Shown: positions 8,427 to 18,023 of the stretch, piece after piece | Position numbering within the stretch: the stretch's first letter is position 1 | How the letters are laid out: every line of letters begins with the position of its first letter | Assembly: GCF_014200595.1 (NCBI RefSeq) | Contig: NZ_JACHCG010000002.1 | Span: forward strand, 558,001-622,000 | Origin: Pedobacter cryoconitis | Lineage (GTDB): Bacteria; Bacteroidota; Bacteroidia; Sphingobacteriales; Sphingobacteriaceae | Length of the DNA stretch: 64,000 nt | Direction: 5' to 3' | Notes under the pieces: generated by a model | Databases searched by the model: none | Told to the model about the DNA's origin: nothing | The model's input: only the letters and a program-made list of their open reading frames with translations | Made by a program: the position numbers and the translations under genes

Positions 8427-9377
8427 ATGGCCGACACTAATACTACGAATGGAAAATCAGTAAGCAGTAATTCACAGGGATACATCTTCCTGTATATTTT
8501 TATTGCAATCCTGATTATTGCTGCACTTATCTTCTTATTAAAAAGCTCTTTTTTTGATAAACGCAGCGTTGATGCGAGAATTCTGAAAGATGAAATGTAC
8601 CTGAATGAAGACCTCGTATTTACCGATAATACCAGAAGCGCAAAAAAATGGCTTTGGGAATTTGGTAACGGAGCAAAATTAACTACACAAAACGGAAGTT
8701 ACCGCTATAATAAGGCGGGTTCTTATATTATCAGGTTAACTGTTGATGGAGAGTTAAAGGAACAATTCCCTGTTACGGTAAGAGATACGGTAATTGCTGC
8801 TCTGGACACCATGGTCACGATCAGCGGGCCAACATCAGGAGTGGTCAATGAAGAGGTCAGGGTGGAGGCCGAAGGAAAGGCCAATCAGTTTGAGTGGTCT
8901 TTCGGAGAAACCAACCGGGTAGATGTGAAAGGAAGAACTGCTTTATACACTTTTCATACGCCTGGTAAATTCATGGTGAAGTTAACAACTGACAGAAGCC
9001 ACAGACCTATTTATCACACTATTTTTATTACAGACCCAAATGCAGAACTGGATACCGATATGGTGGTACCTGGTGAAGGGGAACAAAAGGTGATTGATGA
9101 TATCAGGGCACGTTTGCAGGCAATTGCAAATGGGGCAGATTTCAATTCAAATTATTACTACCTGATCCGCAGGTATATGTGTAACAATGAAAAGGTTACT
9201 GTAGCGGTTGATCAGAATGGGGTTAAAAAATCAAGTGATTTTTATTCTTATTGTATGGGACTGACTTTCGGGGGTGAAATCGTTGTTGATGAAGCTCAAT
9301 TGACGATCAGCCCTAATTCAACTTGTGCCACTCTGCTAAATATCAAACAACATTCTGCCAATACAGTAAAAAAATAA
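8427..9377 (+). CDS. tssP: T6SS-iii PKD-type periplasmic membrane-complex protein (TssP-like)
   Basis: This 316-aa protein has a cytoplasmic N-terminus of about 16 residues, one membrane helix (about 17-39) and a large periplasmic part. Two PKD-like beta domains are visible: around residues 60-115, with WLWEFGNGA and YRYNKAGSYIIRLTV, and around 130-205, with FEWSFGETN and ALYTFHTPGKFMVKLT; both keep the W-x-F-G and Y/F-x-x-x-G-x-y-x-V-x-L pattern. A C-terminal domain of about 100 residues has three cysteines. The place immediately before tssR matches TssP in the N-Q-O-P-R order. It is probably a scaffold bridging inner and outer membranes. Confidence 0.7.
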   Translation: MADTNTTNGKSVSSNSQGYIFLYIFIAILIIAALIFLLKSSFFDKRSVDARILKDEMYLNEDLVFTDNTRSAKKWLWEFGNGAKLTTQNGSYRYNKAGSYIIRLTVDGELKEQFPVTVRDTVIAALDTMVTISGPTSGVVNEEVRVEAEGKANQFEWSFGETNRVDVKGRTALYTFHTPGKFMVKLTTDRSHRPIYHTIFITDPNAELDTDMVVPGEGEQKVIDDIRARLQAIANGADFNSNYYYLIRRYMCNNEKVTVAVDQNGVKKSSDFYSYCMGLTFGGEIVVDEAQLTISPNSTCATLLNIKQHSANTVKK

Positions 9378-9382
9378 CCACT

Positions 9383-11743
9383 ATGAAAAGAATTATATCC
9401 CTCTCTATATTGATTGCCCAAACTGCTTTTGTCATGGCACAATCGCCGGCAGCTTTTGGAAAGAAAGTGAAATACATGCCTAAGGCTTATGCGAAACCAT
9501 CTGCTTTAACCAACCTGAGTGAAGATGGAGGCAGAACCAAATTACCGTGGATAGTTTTCTCAGACAGAGATGAAAATTATACTACTACCGCACCTGGCGG
9601 AAGCCTGATCATGAAGAAGCTAAACTTTATGGAGCCTTTTTATGTTTCTAAAGATGAAAACGGATATTTAAAATTGATTAAATATAAGGCTGGCATGATC
9701 AGGGGCAGAAAGATCAATGATAAGAAAAGCGCAATCAGCTATGGCTGGATTCCCAAGTCAAAAATGTTGTTATGGCAACGGTCTTATTCTAATCAGAAAT
9801 CAGGCTATCCGGAAAAATCGATTGCTATTGTGACGGGTAAAGTACCGATGACAGAGTCTAAATTCTATTATGACAATACGGATTCTGCTTTCGTTTACAG
9901 TTCTCCTGAGCTTAAAAAGAAAGTAACTAAAGTAAGGTTACATGAGCTTAATTATATCTTTAAAAAATCTGAGGATGGTAAAAAATACCTGATTGGAAAT
10001 GAAGATCAGCTGGTCACTGATAGTGCTGCTAAAAGTATTTATGGCTGGATCGCTTCTGATGCGGTACATAGCTGGGGTGACAGGTTATATATCACACCAA
10101 AACAGATTGATTCTTATGACCAGAGTGATTCGGTTGCTTTAGCGCTTACTGGCGTACATATGGACCCGCTTTTATCTGCAAATGATATTATTCTGAGAAG
10201 TTCTCCTGTGGTGAATGATGATGGGGCCGGAAATTATACTTTAGGGGTAGCCAGTGATGTTTATAATAAATCAAATAATAAACTGATTACGATCAATGGG
10301 GCAACGTTATCTTACCTGACTTATTTAGAGTTAAGGAAAAATATCCACCAGATCAATGTGATTTTTGTGGTAGACGGCGGAAGTCCGATGTCACGTTATT
10401 TTGCTGGATTAACGAACACGATTCAATCCTTCGAGAATATTTTTAATGATTACGGTAAAAAACACAAGGTAAGTTACGGTGCAGTAGTTTATAGAAATGA
10501 GGCAGCCGGAACATTAAGTACGCCCGCGATCTCTCCTGATTACAGGAAATTAATGAGCTTTCTTTCTACGGAGGCTAAGCGGACGGAAAGATACAATGGA
10601 AGAATCGTTGCTGAACCTGTTTATGATGGCATAAGAGCGGGCTTAAATCTGCTTAAGAACCATAAAAATGAAACGAACCTGATTGTATTGATCGGTAGTA
10701 CCGGAAATGAGACTTCTTCGTCTTATCGTTTAACGCAGCTGACTGAAGAGTTTGCACGTGCAGATGCAAGGTTATTAGCGATACAGTTGTACAGTGATTA
10801 TGATCAGTTGTTCAATAATTTCGTCTTACAGTCTAAGAAACTGGTTTCTGAATCCGCAGTTTATTCGGCAGATAAAAAGAAAAGATTTTTAGTAAAGGGT
10901 GAGGGGCTGAACAATACACAGGCTTACAATACAAGTCAGCTGGATTCAATTTCTTATTACCTGGATTATCCAAAAAACAGTTTAATTCAGGGTGGGGTAG
11001 TTTTCCCGACCAAGGGTTCTGTAAATTCAGCGGAGTCTATGAATATTGCGGTGAGACGTTTCATTAAAGAGACAGACATGGATATCAATAACCAGGTGAG
11101 TTCTCTGGACAGTGCTTTCAGGTTAACCGGAATTGAGCGTAAAAATCTATCTCCGATTGTGGAAAGCCAGCTGAGTGCACCTGTGGGTGAGGAAGTAGCT
11201 GATAAAATGCCGCACAATGGTTTTAAATATTACATGACTGCTGGTGTGCATTCAGATATCGTATCGAAAAATAAAGATTTATTGCAATATGCATTGATCC
11301 TGAATACGATGGAGTACAAGCAGATTGGTGATATTTTCTCCCTGATGATCGGACAGAACCTTCAGCCTGATCAGTCTTCTTTCAGAAAGAAATTACAGAA
11401 AAACTATTTTAATATTCTACGTAATTTATTAGATGTGGATATTTCAAAAGGTCACATTAAACCAATGACTTTAGCCAGATATCTGAAAACGGTAACAGGT
11501 TTGCCGGTTACAAATGACTTGCTGAATAAATATACGGTTGGTGATTTAAGAAGCCAGAGCAAAATGCCGCAGGCAGATTTTGAGGCTTATATTAAATTCC
11601 TGATCAATTCTAATGAGCAGATTAAAAGAGGAACACAGATTGGTCAGCAATTTATTTCCAACGGAAAAACTTACTACTATATCACGGAGAAGAATTTTGT
11701 GCAGGCCGCTGCCAATGAAAATGCAGTGAAAGAAACACCTTAG
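9383..11743 (+). CDS. tssR: T6SS-iii periplasmic/outer-membrane-complex protein TssR with vWA-like domain
   Basis: The start at 9383 gives a 786-aa protein with a clean signal peptide (MKRIISLSILIAQTAFVMAQ, cut after the Ala); an earlier in-frame ATG at 9323 would overlap tssP and spoil the signal peptide. Repeated SH3-like stretches with Y/I-G-W-I motifs occupy about residues 30-250. A von Willebrand A-like domain follows at about 320-510, but its metal site is altered (VDGGSPMS rather than DxSxS). A helical C-terminal region completes it. This is the layout of TssR, the largest subunit of the Bacteroidota membrane complex. It is followed by tssH after 11 bp. Confidence 0.85.
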   Translation: MKRIISLSILIAQTAFVMAQSPAAFGKKVKYMPKAYAKPSALTNLSEDGGRTKLPWIVFSDRDENYTTTAPGGSLIMKKLNFMEPFYVSKDENGYLKLIKYKAGMIRGRKINDKKSAISYGWIPKSKMLLWQRSYSNQKSGYPEKSIAIVTGKVPMTESKFYYDNTDSAFVYSSPELKKKVTKVRLHELNYIFKKSEDGKKYLIGNEDQLVTDSAAKSIYGWIASDAVHSWGDRLYITPKQIDSYDQSDSVALALTGVHMDPLLSANDIILRSSPVVNDDGAGNYTLGVASDVYNKSNNKLITINGATLSYLTYLELRKNIHQINVIFVVDGGSPMSRYFAGLTNTIQSFENIFNDYGKKHKVSYGAVVYRNEAAGTLSTPAISPDYRKLMSFLSTEAKRTERYNGRIVAEPVYDGIRAGLNLLKNHKNETNLIVLIGSTGNETSSSYRLTQLTEEFARADARLLAIQLYSDYDQLFNNFVLQSKKLVSESAVYSADKKKRFLVKGEGLNNTQAYNTSQLDSISYYLDYPKNSLIQGGVVFPTKGSVNSAESMNIAVRRFIKETDMDINNQVSSLDSAFRLTGIERKNLSPIVESQLSAPVGEEVADKMPHNGFKYYMTAGVHSDIVSKNKDLLQYALILNTMEYKQIGDIFSLMIGQNLQPDQSSFRKKLQKNYFNILRNLLDVDISKGHIKPMTLARYLKTVTGLPVTNDLLNKYTVGDLRSQSKMPQADFEAYIKFLINSNEQIKRGTQIGQQFISNGKTYYYITEKNFVQAAANENAVKETP

Positions 11744-11754
11744 TATCAGATATT

Positions 11755-14271
11755 ATGAGTCTTACAAACATTAGTGAATCAGTAAAGCTAGCGATCAGGG
11801 TCGCGCAATCCCTCGCTAAAGAATACCGCAATCCTGAATTTACTGCTGCTCACCTTTTAAAAGGGTTGATGCATAAGGAAGTTGGATTGAGAGGTTTTTT
11901 ATCTTCTATTGGAAAAGATGAGGAATATATCAGTGAATGGGCTGAAGTAAGAATTGAAGAGTTGGAAAAGACTTCGTCTTCGCAGGAGGAAGTAAAAGGC
12001 AGTCCTGAGATTGCAAAGGTTTTTGAAGAAGCTGATTTGGTGAGGATCAAACTTGGACTGGATTTAATTACACCTGTTTGTGTGCTTACTGCTTTATGTA
12101 AGCCTACGGTAGGTTTTAAGCCGGATCAGTTGAAGTCATTCCCGATCAAGGAAAAGGAATTGCTGGATCTCTATTTAAAGGATGAAGAGTTACAGGCTGT
12201 AGTGGCACCGGTTTCCGGAGGTGGAAAAGGTGCAAAGGGTGGGGTCGGAACAACTGCTTTACATAAGTATTGCATTGACCGGATTGCACTTGCACTTGAT
12301 GGTAAAACAGATCCGATTATTGGCAGGGACAAAGAAGCGAGAATGATCATGGAAATCCTTTGCCGCAGAACTAAACCGAATGTGATTATTACTGGTGATG
12401 CAGGCGTTGGTAAAACAGCGTTGGTAGATGGTTTTGCGCAGGACATCATTGCTGATAACGTTCCTGAGTTATTGAAAGGGGTTCAGCTTTTTGAACTGGA
12501 TTTAGGTTCTCTGATTGCCGGAGCTTCTTATAAGGGAGAAATTGAGGATCGTCTGAAGAATATCTTAAAAGAGATCAAGCAATTTGATAAGGCTGTATTG
12601 TTCATTGATGAGATTCATACTTTATTAGATAATAAAGGCCCGATTGGTGGTGGGGTAGGTAATTTACTGAAGCCTGAACTGGCAAGGGGTGAAATTACCG
12701 TAATTGGTGCAACAACAATCGATGAATACCGGAAAGTTATAGAGCCGGAACAGGCTTTCAGCAGAAGGTTTGAGGTTTTGCAGGTGAATGAACCTAACGA
12801 GGCTTCAGCGATTAAAATGCTGGAAAAACTAACAATTAAATATGAGGAGCATCATCAGCTGAAAGTTCAGCCGGATGCGATCCCTGAGTGTGTGCGTTTA
12901 GCGAAACGCTATATGAAAGACCGCAGGCTTCCGGATTCTGCTTTCGATTTACTGGACCGTTCTATGGCGGCCATGAAAATGATGAATGATACTTCAGAGA
13001 AGGTACTGGAAGAGTTAACGCAGACGCTGGCTGAGTTAGAGTTGTCTGATATTGATGAAGTCACTGAATTGACGGATTATAAATGGTTGTATAACCAGTT
13101 ACAGGATAAAGTAAGCCCGGTTTTGTTAGGACAGCTGACAGATGAAACGCAGGTAGAGGCTTTTGAGACCGCTGATGAGTATCATCAGTATATTGCTAAA
13201 AATCTGGATGCATTAAAAGTGCTGACAGAAAGGAAGTCGGACGAAGTAACCAAACAGGACATTGCTTCTATTGTTTCTTATAAAACAGGTATCCCGCTTG
13301 GTAAAATCCAGGCGCAGGAGAAAGAAAAGCTGCTGAACATGGAGGCTTTCCTGAAAAGAAGGGTTGTTGGACAGGACCAGGCTTTAAAGGCTGTTTCTGA
13401 TGCGATCCTTGAGTCAAGAAGCGGGTTGAACAAAAAAGGTCAGCCTATTGGTTCTTTCTTTTTACTGGGGCCAACGGGAACGGGTAAAACAGAGCTGGCC
13501 AAGTCTATTGCTGAATTCTTATTCAATGATGAAAAAGCAATGATCCGTTTTGATATGTCTGAGTTTAAGGAAGAGCATTCTGCGGCTTTGCTGTATGGGG
13601 CGCCTCCGGGATATGTGGGTTATGAAGAAGGTGGTATGCTGGTAAACAAAATCAGAGAGCAGCCTTATTCTGTGCTATTATTTGATGAAATTGAAAAAGC
13701 CCATCCTTCGGTATTTGATACTTTCTTACAGATTCTGGATGAAGGGCATATGCATGACAGGCTGGGTAAAGAAGGAGACTTCTCCAACTCGCTGATTTTA
13801 TTTACTTCTAATATTGGAAGTGAGTGGATCTCTGAGCAGGTCGCACAGGGAATCATCCCGACTTCGCAGCAGTTAATGGAGATTATGGCACGTCAGTTCA
13901 GACCTGAGTTTTTAGCACGTTTGTCTGAGATTGTACCTTTTGCGCCGATCAATGAGAGCAATGTAGTCAGGATCTTCGAGATTCAGCTAAAAAGTTTAAT
14001 TGATGCTTTACACAAACAAGGCATAGCTTTTGAGATTGAAGAAGAGGCAACGAAAATGCTGGCACTGAGTGGCTTTACGCCTAAGTACGGGGCGAGACAA
14101 TTATCTGGTGTAATACGGAATGAGTTAAGAAGACCAATTTCGAAATATATTATCTCTGGTGCTTTGAAAAAAGGCAGTACGATTGTGATTAAAAAGCATG
14201 AAACAGAAGAAAAGCTGGAGTGGGAGATTATTGAACAAACTCCTGTTACTGAATTAGAAAACGAATTATAG
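11755..14271 (+). CDS. tssH: T6SS sheath-recycling AAA+ ATPase TssH (ClpV)
   Basis: This 838-aa HSP100 protein has an N-terminal Clp repeat domain (about 1-150), a first AAA module with Walker A GDAGVGKTALV (about 213) and Walker B LFIDEIHTLL, a middle helical region, and a second AAA module with GPTGTGKTELAKS (about 572) and LLFDEIEKAHP. ClpV disassembles the contracted TssB/TssC sheath so that it can be used again. A general ClpB is less likely because the gene lies between tssR and tssB, the middle domain is short, and there is a glycine-rich linker (VSGGGKGAKGGVG) after the N-domain. Confidence 0.93.
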   Translation: MSLTNISESVKLAIRVAQSLAKEYRNPEFTAAHLLKGLMHKEVGLRGFLSSIGKDEEYISEWAEVRIEELEKTSSSQEEVKGSPEIAKVFEEADLVRIKLGLDLITPVCVLTALCKPTVGFKPDQLKSFPIKEKELLDLYLKDEELQAVVAPVSGGGKGAKGGVGTTALHKYCIDRIALALDGKTDPIIGRDKEARMIMEILCRRTKPNVIITGDAGVGKTALVDGFAQDIIADNVPELLKGVQLFELDLGSLIAGASYKGEIEDRLKNILKEIKQFDKAVLFIDEIHTLLDNKGPIGGGVGNLLKPELARGEITVIGATTIDEYRKVIEPEQAFSRRFEVLQVNEPNEASAIKMLEKLTIKYEEHHQLKVQPDAIPECVRLAKRYMKDRRLPDSAFDLLDRSMAAMKMMNDTSEKVLEELTQTLAELELSDIDEVTELTDYKWLYNQLQDKVSPVLLGQLTDETQVEAFETADEYHQYIAKNLDALKVLTERKSDEVTKQDIASIVSYKTGIPLGKIQAQEKEKLLNMEAFLKRRVVGQDQALKAVSDAILESRSGLNKKGQPIGSFFLLGPTGTGKTELAKSIAEFLFNDEKAMIRFDMSEFKEEHSAALLYGAPPGYVGYEEGGMLVNKIREQPYSVLLFDEIEKAHPSVFDTFLQILDEGHMHDRLGKEGDFSNSLILFTSNIGSEWISEQVAQGIIPTSQQLMEIMARQFRPEFLARLSEIVPFAPINESNVVRIFEIQLKSLIDALHKQGIAFEIEEEATKMLALSGFTPKYGARQLSGVIRNELRRPISKYIISGALKKGSTIVIKKHETEEKLEWEIIEQTPVTELENEL

Positions 14272-14346
14272 AATTATTACTGTTTTATAAAATTAAATTC
14301 AATATTTTTATTGTAAATAGATCTTAAACCCTTAAATATCAATACT

Positions 14347-14793
14347 ATGTTTAACTATGAAATTGGCGGAAACGAAAGAAAAGTAGATACTTCGGAAGCA
14401 TTCGCAGATATCGCCCATAATAAAACACTTTTTATACAAAAATTAACAGATAATGAACCGATCAAACCTGAAAAAGTAGAGGGTTTAAAAACTGTACAGG
14501 AGGTCTTTAATCATTATAAACCTAAAGTTAATGTAGGTTTTGAGCGTCAGGATGGTATGCCTGTATCAGAAACGCTGCATTTCAATAACCTTGGGGATTT
14601 CTCTGTTAAAAGTATTATTAACCAAAGTACACACCTGAATAATATAAACATTGAGCGTGAGATGTCTTTAAATGTGATTAAACAGTTGAAATCCAATAAG
14701 ACATTAAAATCTACGCTGGACGATGCGGAAACAAAACATGCGTTTATCAGTGCATTGAAGAATTTCGTAGCTGAGTTAGAAGAGAACAAATAG
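14347..14793 (+). CDS. tssB: T6SS contractile sheath small subunit TssB (VipA)
   Basis: This 148-aa soluble protein has the TssB arrangement: a beta strand region, the F-x-x-x-x-P-x-V-N-V-G-F-E segment, L-H-F-N-N-L-G-D-F (equivalent to the conserved L-x-f-x-x-m-d-D-F motif), then a C-terminal helix (FISALKNFVAEL). TssB with TssC makes the cytoplasmic contractile sheath around the Hcp tube. It lies 75 bp after clpV and 34 bp before tssC, in the same orientation. Confidence 0.88.
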   Translation: MFNYEIGGNERKVDTSEAFADIAHNKTLFIQKLTDNEPIKPEKVEGLKTVQEVFNHYKPKVNVGFERQDGMPVSETLHFNNLGDFSVKSIINQSTHLNNINIEREMSLNVIKQLKSNKTLKSTLDDAETKHAFISALKNFVAELEENK

Positions 14794-14827
14794 ATCAGGT
14801 ATTCATAGGTAGATTATAAAATATATT

Positions 14828-16222
14828 ATGGCAACTCCAGAAGAACAAAAAATAACACAAGATAACTCCCAGGCTGCGGGCTACAAGCCAGCAGAAAAAG
14901 AAGAAGAAAAGGGGAAACTGTCTCTCCAGGAGAGTTTAGATAAATTAGCAAGAGTTGGTGGTTTCGATTTACTGGAAGCAACTGTTGATGGTTTACAAAA
15001 TTTAAACCCTGAAAGAAAAGCAAGAAAACAGATTTTCCTGACAGGGGATGAAAAGAAAAAAGAAAGAGAAGAGTTAAAGAAGAAAATCCAGTTGTGGATT
15101 GATGTATTGGAAGACTCTGATTCTGTAGCTTCTATGACGACAAAAAGTACAGAGAAGTTATTGGCCGCAGAAGAAAACCTGAATAAAAATATAGCTTCAG
15201 CGCTGGAAAGTACCAGGGAACTGGAGCAGGCTTACCGTTCTGTGAATTTGTTCTATCAGAATACTGAGGCAGATAAATTGAAAAATGTAGTCTTGCTGAA
15301 TGCTTCTATGGATCAGATTAAAGATCTGGACAATCCAAGATTTGTAGATTATGTGAGCGATGAGCTGAAACAAAAGTATGACCGTCTTGATTTACGCGAG
15401 AATTACTCTTTAATGGTTATCCCTGGTTATATGGGTTCTAATAAAGTGGTAGAGAAGTGGGGTAAGGTGGCTTATGAGAATAAAGCGATGTTAGTGACTG
15501 ATTTTGCCGATCTGGATCAGCCTGATGATGTGATTGATTTATTTACTGCTGCTAATTTAACAGGTGCTGATGCTTTCAGATCGAACGTAATTATGACTTG
15601 TAACTGGTTAGTAGGCAGGGGTAAAGTGAGTGAGGTTGGTGAGGAAGATGATTTAACGATTCCGGGTTCAGCTGCTTTAGCTGGAAAAATGTACTATACT
15701 TTGATGTCACAGGTAACTGCTGGTAAGAAACATGGTGCGATCAATGATGTGGATGGAGTTAAGTTTGACCTTAAAAAGAGTGAAATTTCTCACCTGGAAC
15801 GTATTGGTTTAGTACCAATGGTGAATGAGTACGGAAAGGTAATGGCTTTTTCTGCGAAAACATTGTTCAATGGTGATAACATTGGTTTACAGACTTATTC
15901 TGTAGTACGTGTGTTTGATTATGTAACTAAAGTACTCTTTGATTTCTTAAACAGAAGAGCTTTTGAAAACTGGACTTCTAAGACTGAGCAGGATCTGCGT
16001 GGACAGATTGTGAAGTTCCTGGATGGTATTCAGGGCCCTGAGCGTTTAATTGAGCGTTTTAAAATTATGCGTTTTGAGCGTGATGAATTACAGAAAGATA
16101 AAATTCACCTGGATATCCACATCACTCCTTATTTTCCGGCGAAAAGTTTCGTAGTGAAGCTTGATGGGCAAAAAGGGGAGGATGAAGAAACAACCTGGAG
16201 TTCAGAATACGCACAGCAATAA
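14828..16222 (+). CDS. tssC: T6SS contractile sheath large subunit TssC (VipB)
   Basis: This 464-aa protein follows tssB and has the features of the Bacteroidota TssC branch: a charged N-terminus, sheath core motifs such as FVDYVSDELKQKYDRLDLRE and a C-terminal handshake region near HLDIHITPYFPAKSFVVKL, which matches the family ending v-x-v-x-i-x-P-x-x-p-a-x-x-f. It is the main sheath protein. It is shorter at the N-terminus than many proteobacterial TssC proteins. A strong hairpin downstream closes the unit. Confidence 0.9.
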   Translation: MATPEEQKITQDNSQAAGYKPAEKEEEKGKLSLQESLDKLARVGGFDLLEATVDGLQNLNPERKARKQIFLTGDEKKKEREELKKKIQLWIDVLEDSDSVASMTTKSTEKLLAAEENLNKNIASALESTRELEQAYRSVNLFYQNTEADKLKNVVLLNASMDQIKDLDNPRFVDYVSDELKQKYDRLDLRENYSLMVIPGYMGSNKVVEKWGKVAYENKAMLVTDFADLDQPDDVIDLFTAANLTGADAFRSNVIMTCNWLVGRGKVSEVGEEDDLTIPGSAALAGKMYYTLMSQVTAGKKHGAINDVDGVKFDLKKSEISHLERIGLVPMVNEYGKVMAFSAKTLFNGDNIGLQTYSVVRVFDYVTKVLFDFLNRRAFENWTSKTEQDLRGQIVKFLDGIQGPERLIERFKIMRFERDELQKDKIHLDIHITPYFPAKSFVVKLDGQKGEDEETTWSSEYAQQ

Positions 16223-16270
16223 AAAATAGGAAGTTGCCGCTTTGTGGTAACGGAATATTTACTTGTTTTT

Positions 16271-16316
16271 AAAAATATCCGGTACAGATTGCTATAATCT
16301 GTCCGGATATTTTTTT
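16271..16316 (+). terminator. Terminator of the tssR-H-B-C operon
   Basis: Stem AAAAATATCCGG(ta)CAGATT pairs with AATCTGtCCGGATATTTTT with a one-base bulge and a 6-nt loop, followed by a T run to 16316. It is 49 bp after the tssC stop. Confidence 0.85.
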
Positions 16317-16393
16317 ATATATCGGTTCACATTTCCTCGCTTAACAATTTCTTCATATTTTAGCAATTGATTCTTACATAGGCCCGCAAATAA

Positions 16394-16963
16394 ATGAAAC
16401 AACTATTGATCATAAATGGTGATCCTGAAAAAACTGCTGCTACAAGTTATTTGATCCAGGCATATGTTAAGGGCGCTAAAGAAGCTGGCGCACATATTAA
16501 AGAGATTGCTATTGTTGATCTGATCTTTAATTCAAATAAGCAGTTTAATAACCGGGTAACTGAACTGGAACCTGATTTAAAACGTGCGCTTGATTTAATT
16601 TTATGGGCAAATCATGTGGTTTTGTTTTGTCCCGTGTATTTATCATCTATTCCTACAAGGATTACAGGATTCTTTGACAGGTTATTTATGCCTGACCAGG
16701 TTTTTCATCCTTCGCAGCAGAAAGTCAACAATAATTTTAGTGGCAAATCTGCACGGATCGTTTCTATTCTTGACCAGGAAACTTTTGAGTACTGGAAACA
16801 AGACAAGAAAATTACTTACCTGTCTATTAAAAGGAACGTTTTCGAAAATTGCCGGTTCCATCCGGTCTTAACCAACACGATCGGGCAGTTGTATTCGCTG
16901 GATAATGAGTACAGTAAGAAGTGGTTAAGGAAGCTGGAAGCCTTCGGATCGAAGATTATTTAA
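16394..16963 (+). CDS. Flavodoxin-fold NAD(P)H-dependent oxidoreductase
   Basis: This 189-aa protein begins with the beta strand and phosphate loop of the flavodoxin-like/quinone-reductase family (LLIINGDPEKTAATSYLI) and continues with the strand VVLFCPVYLSSIPTRITGFFDRLF, which normally carries the flavin-contacting P-x-x-x-x-x-P-a-x-l-K-x-f/w-x-D-r motif. It probably reduces quinones or similar compounds with FMN. It sits between the sheath operon and the Hcp genes without an obvious role in secretion. It has its own intergenic region upstream and no strong terminator behind. Confidence 0.7.
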   Translation: MKQLLIINGDPEKTAATSYLIQAYVKGAKEAGAHIKEIAIVDLIFNSNKQFNNRVTELEPDLKRALDLILWANHVVLFCPVYLSSIPTRITGFFDRLFMPDQVFHPSQQKVNNNFSGKSARIVSILDQETFEYWKQDKKITYLSIKRNVFENCRFHPVLTNTIGQLYSLDNEYSKKWLRKLEAFGSKII

Positions 16964-17086
16964 CCATAAAGCGCTTTTTGCGGGTTTATCTGGAATTATT
17001 TATTATCTTGTTGGTAATAAGGTGATTTGGCAAACTATTTGCTATTGTCTTAGTAATTATAAATAATAACCCTAAAACAAAAAGTT

Positions 17087-17482
17087 ATGGCTTTCAAAGC
17101 AAGATTAAACTTTTCGGGCAAGGAGTACGATGTACTTCATTGTGCCTATTCTCTAAACCGTGATGTGGATGCAAAAGGAAGACCTTCTTCCGGAGTGTAT
17201 GGTGGAACAATCGATATTGAACTCGAGTCTACCGAAGATACCTCAGTTGTTGAAGCAATGGTAAACAATCAATACAAACCTTTAACCGGCACTTTGCTCA
17301 TCAAAAAATCTGATGAAGATGCAAAGATGAAGGAGGTTCATTTTGAAGACGGATACATTGTTAAGTATTCAGAAGGAATCAATATCACTGGAGATAATCC
17401 AATGACTTTGAAATTCCAGATCTCTGCCCGTAAATTAAAACTGGGTAATGCAGAGCACACTAATGACTGGCCTAAGGCTTAA
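17087..17482 (+). CDS. tssD: T6SS tube protein Hcp/TssD, type A copy 1
   Basis: This 131-aa protein is an Hcp homologue of the Bacteroidota TssD branch: MAFKARLNFSGKEYDVLHC opening, a conserved DVDAKGRPSSGVYGG loop, and the C-terminal SARKLKLGNAEHTNDWPKA. Hcp rings stack inside the TssBC sheath and carry effectors out. Type A is marked by an F-S-G turn, LHCAYS and GEGINITGD-like residues. It starts a tandem of four Hcp genes in A-B-A-B order; its nearest relative is the third copy. Confidence 0.9.
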   Translation: MAFKARLNFSGKEYDVLHCAYSLNRDVDAKGRPSSGVYGGTIDIELESTEDTSVVEAMVNNQYKPLTGTLLIKKSDEDAKMKEVHFEDGYIVKYSEGINITGDNPMTLKFQISARKLKLGNAEHTNDWPKA

Positions 17483-17518
17483 TTGTAATTGACCGTTTAA
17501 CATTTAAAAAAAATTATC

Positions 17519-17914
17519 ATGGCGTTTAAAACCAGATTGAACTTAGGTTCTAAAGAGTACGATGTGTTGCAGTGCAGCTATTCATTAAACAGAGATGTAG
17601 ACGCAAAAGGCCGTCCATCATCAGGAGTTTACGGTGGAACTATCCATCTTGAAGTGGAGTCAACTGAAGATACTTCAGTGATTGAATCTATGGTGAACAA
17701 CCAGTATAAGCCACTTTCGGGAACAATCGTTTTCAAAAAAGGCGAAGAAGATGCAAAGATGAAAGAACTGTCATTCGAAGATGGTTATATCATCCAGTAC
17801 AATGAGGGAATTGCCGTTAACGACAATACACCAATGACTTTAGGTTTTGTAATTTCAGCACGTAAGTTGAAAATCGGTAATGCCGAACATACAAATGACT
17901 GGCCTAAAGCTTAA
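17519..17914 (+). CDS. tssD: T6SS tube protein Hcp/TssD, type B copy 1
   Basis: This 131-aa Hcp protein belongs to the B type of the tandem: L-G-S turn, LQCSYS, GTIVFKKGEED and IIQYNEGIAVND where type A has LHCAYS, LLIKK and IVKYSEGI. It keeps the DVDAKGRPSSGVYGG loop and the NAEHTNDWPKA end. It begins 36 bp after the first A copy and is followed by a terminator, so A1-B1 probably form one transcript. Confidence 0.9.
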   Translation: MAFKTRLNLGSKEYDVLQCSYSLNRDVDAKGRPSSGVYGGTIHLEVESTEDTSVIESMVNNQYKPLSGTIVFKKGEEDAKMKELSFEDGYIIQYNEGIAVNDNTPMTLGFVISARKLKIGNAEHTNDWPKA

Positions 17915-17939
17915 TTAAATATTTTAACTATTAAAATGG

Positions 17940-17975
17940 AGTCTGCCGCAGCTTAGGTTGCCGGCAGACTTTTTT
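17940..17975 (+). terminator. Terminator between the two Hcp pairs
   Basis: Nine-bp perfect stem AGTCTGCCG / CGGCAGACT (17940-17948, 17962-17970) followed by six T residues. Confidence 0.85.
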
Positions 17976-18023
17976 ATATAGTCTTTATAGTAAATTCTAA
18001 AAATTCACCCAAAAATTAAAGTT

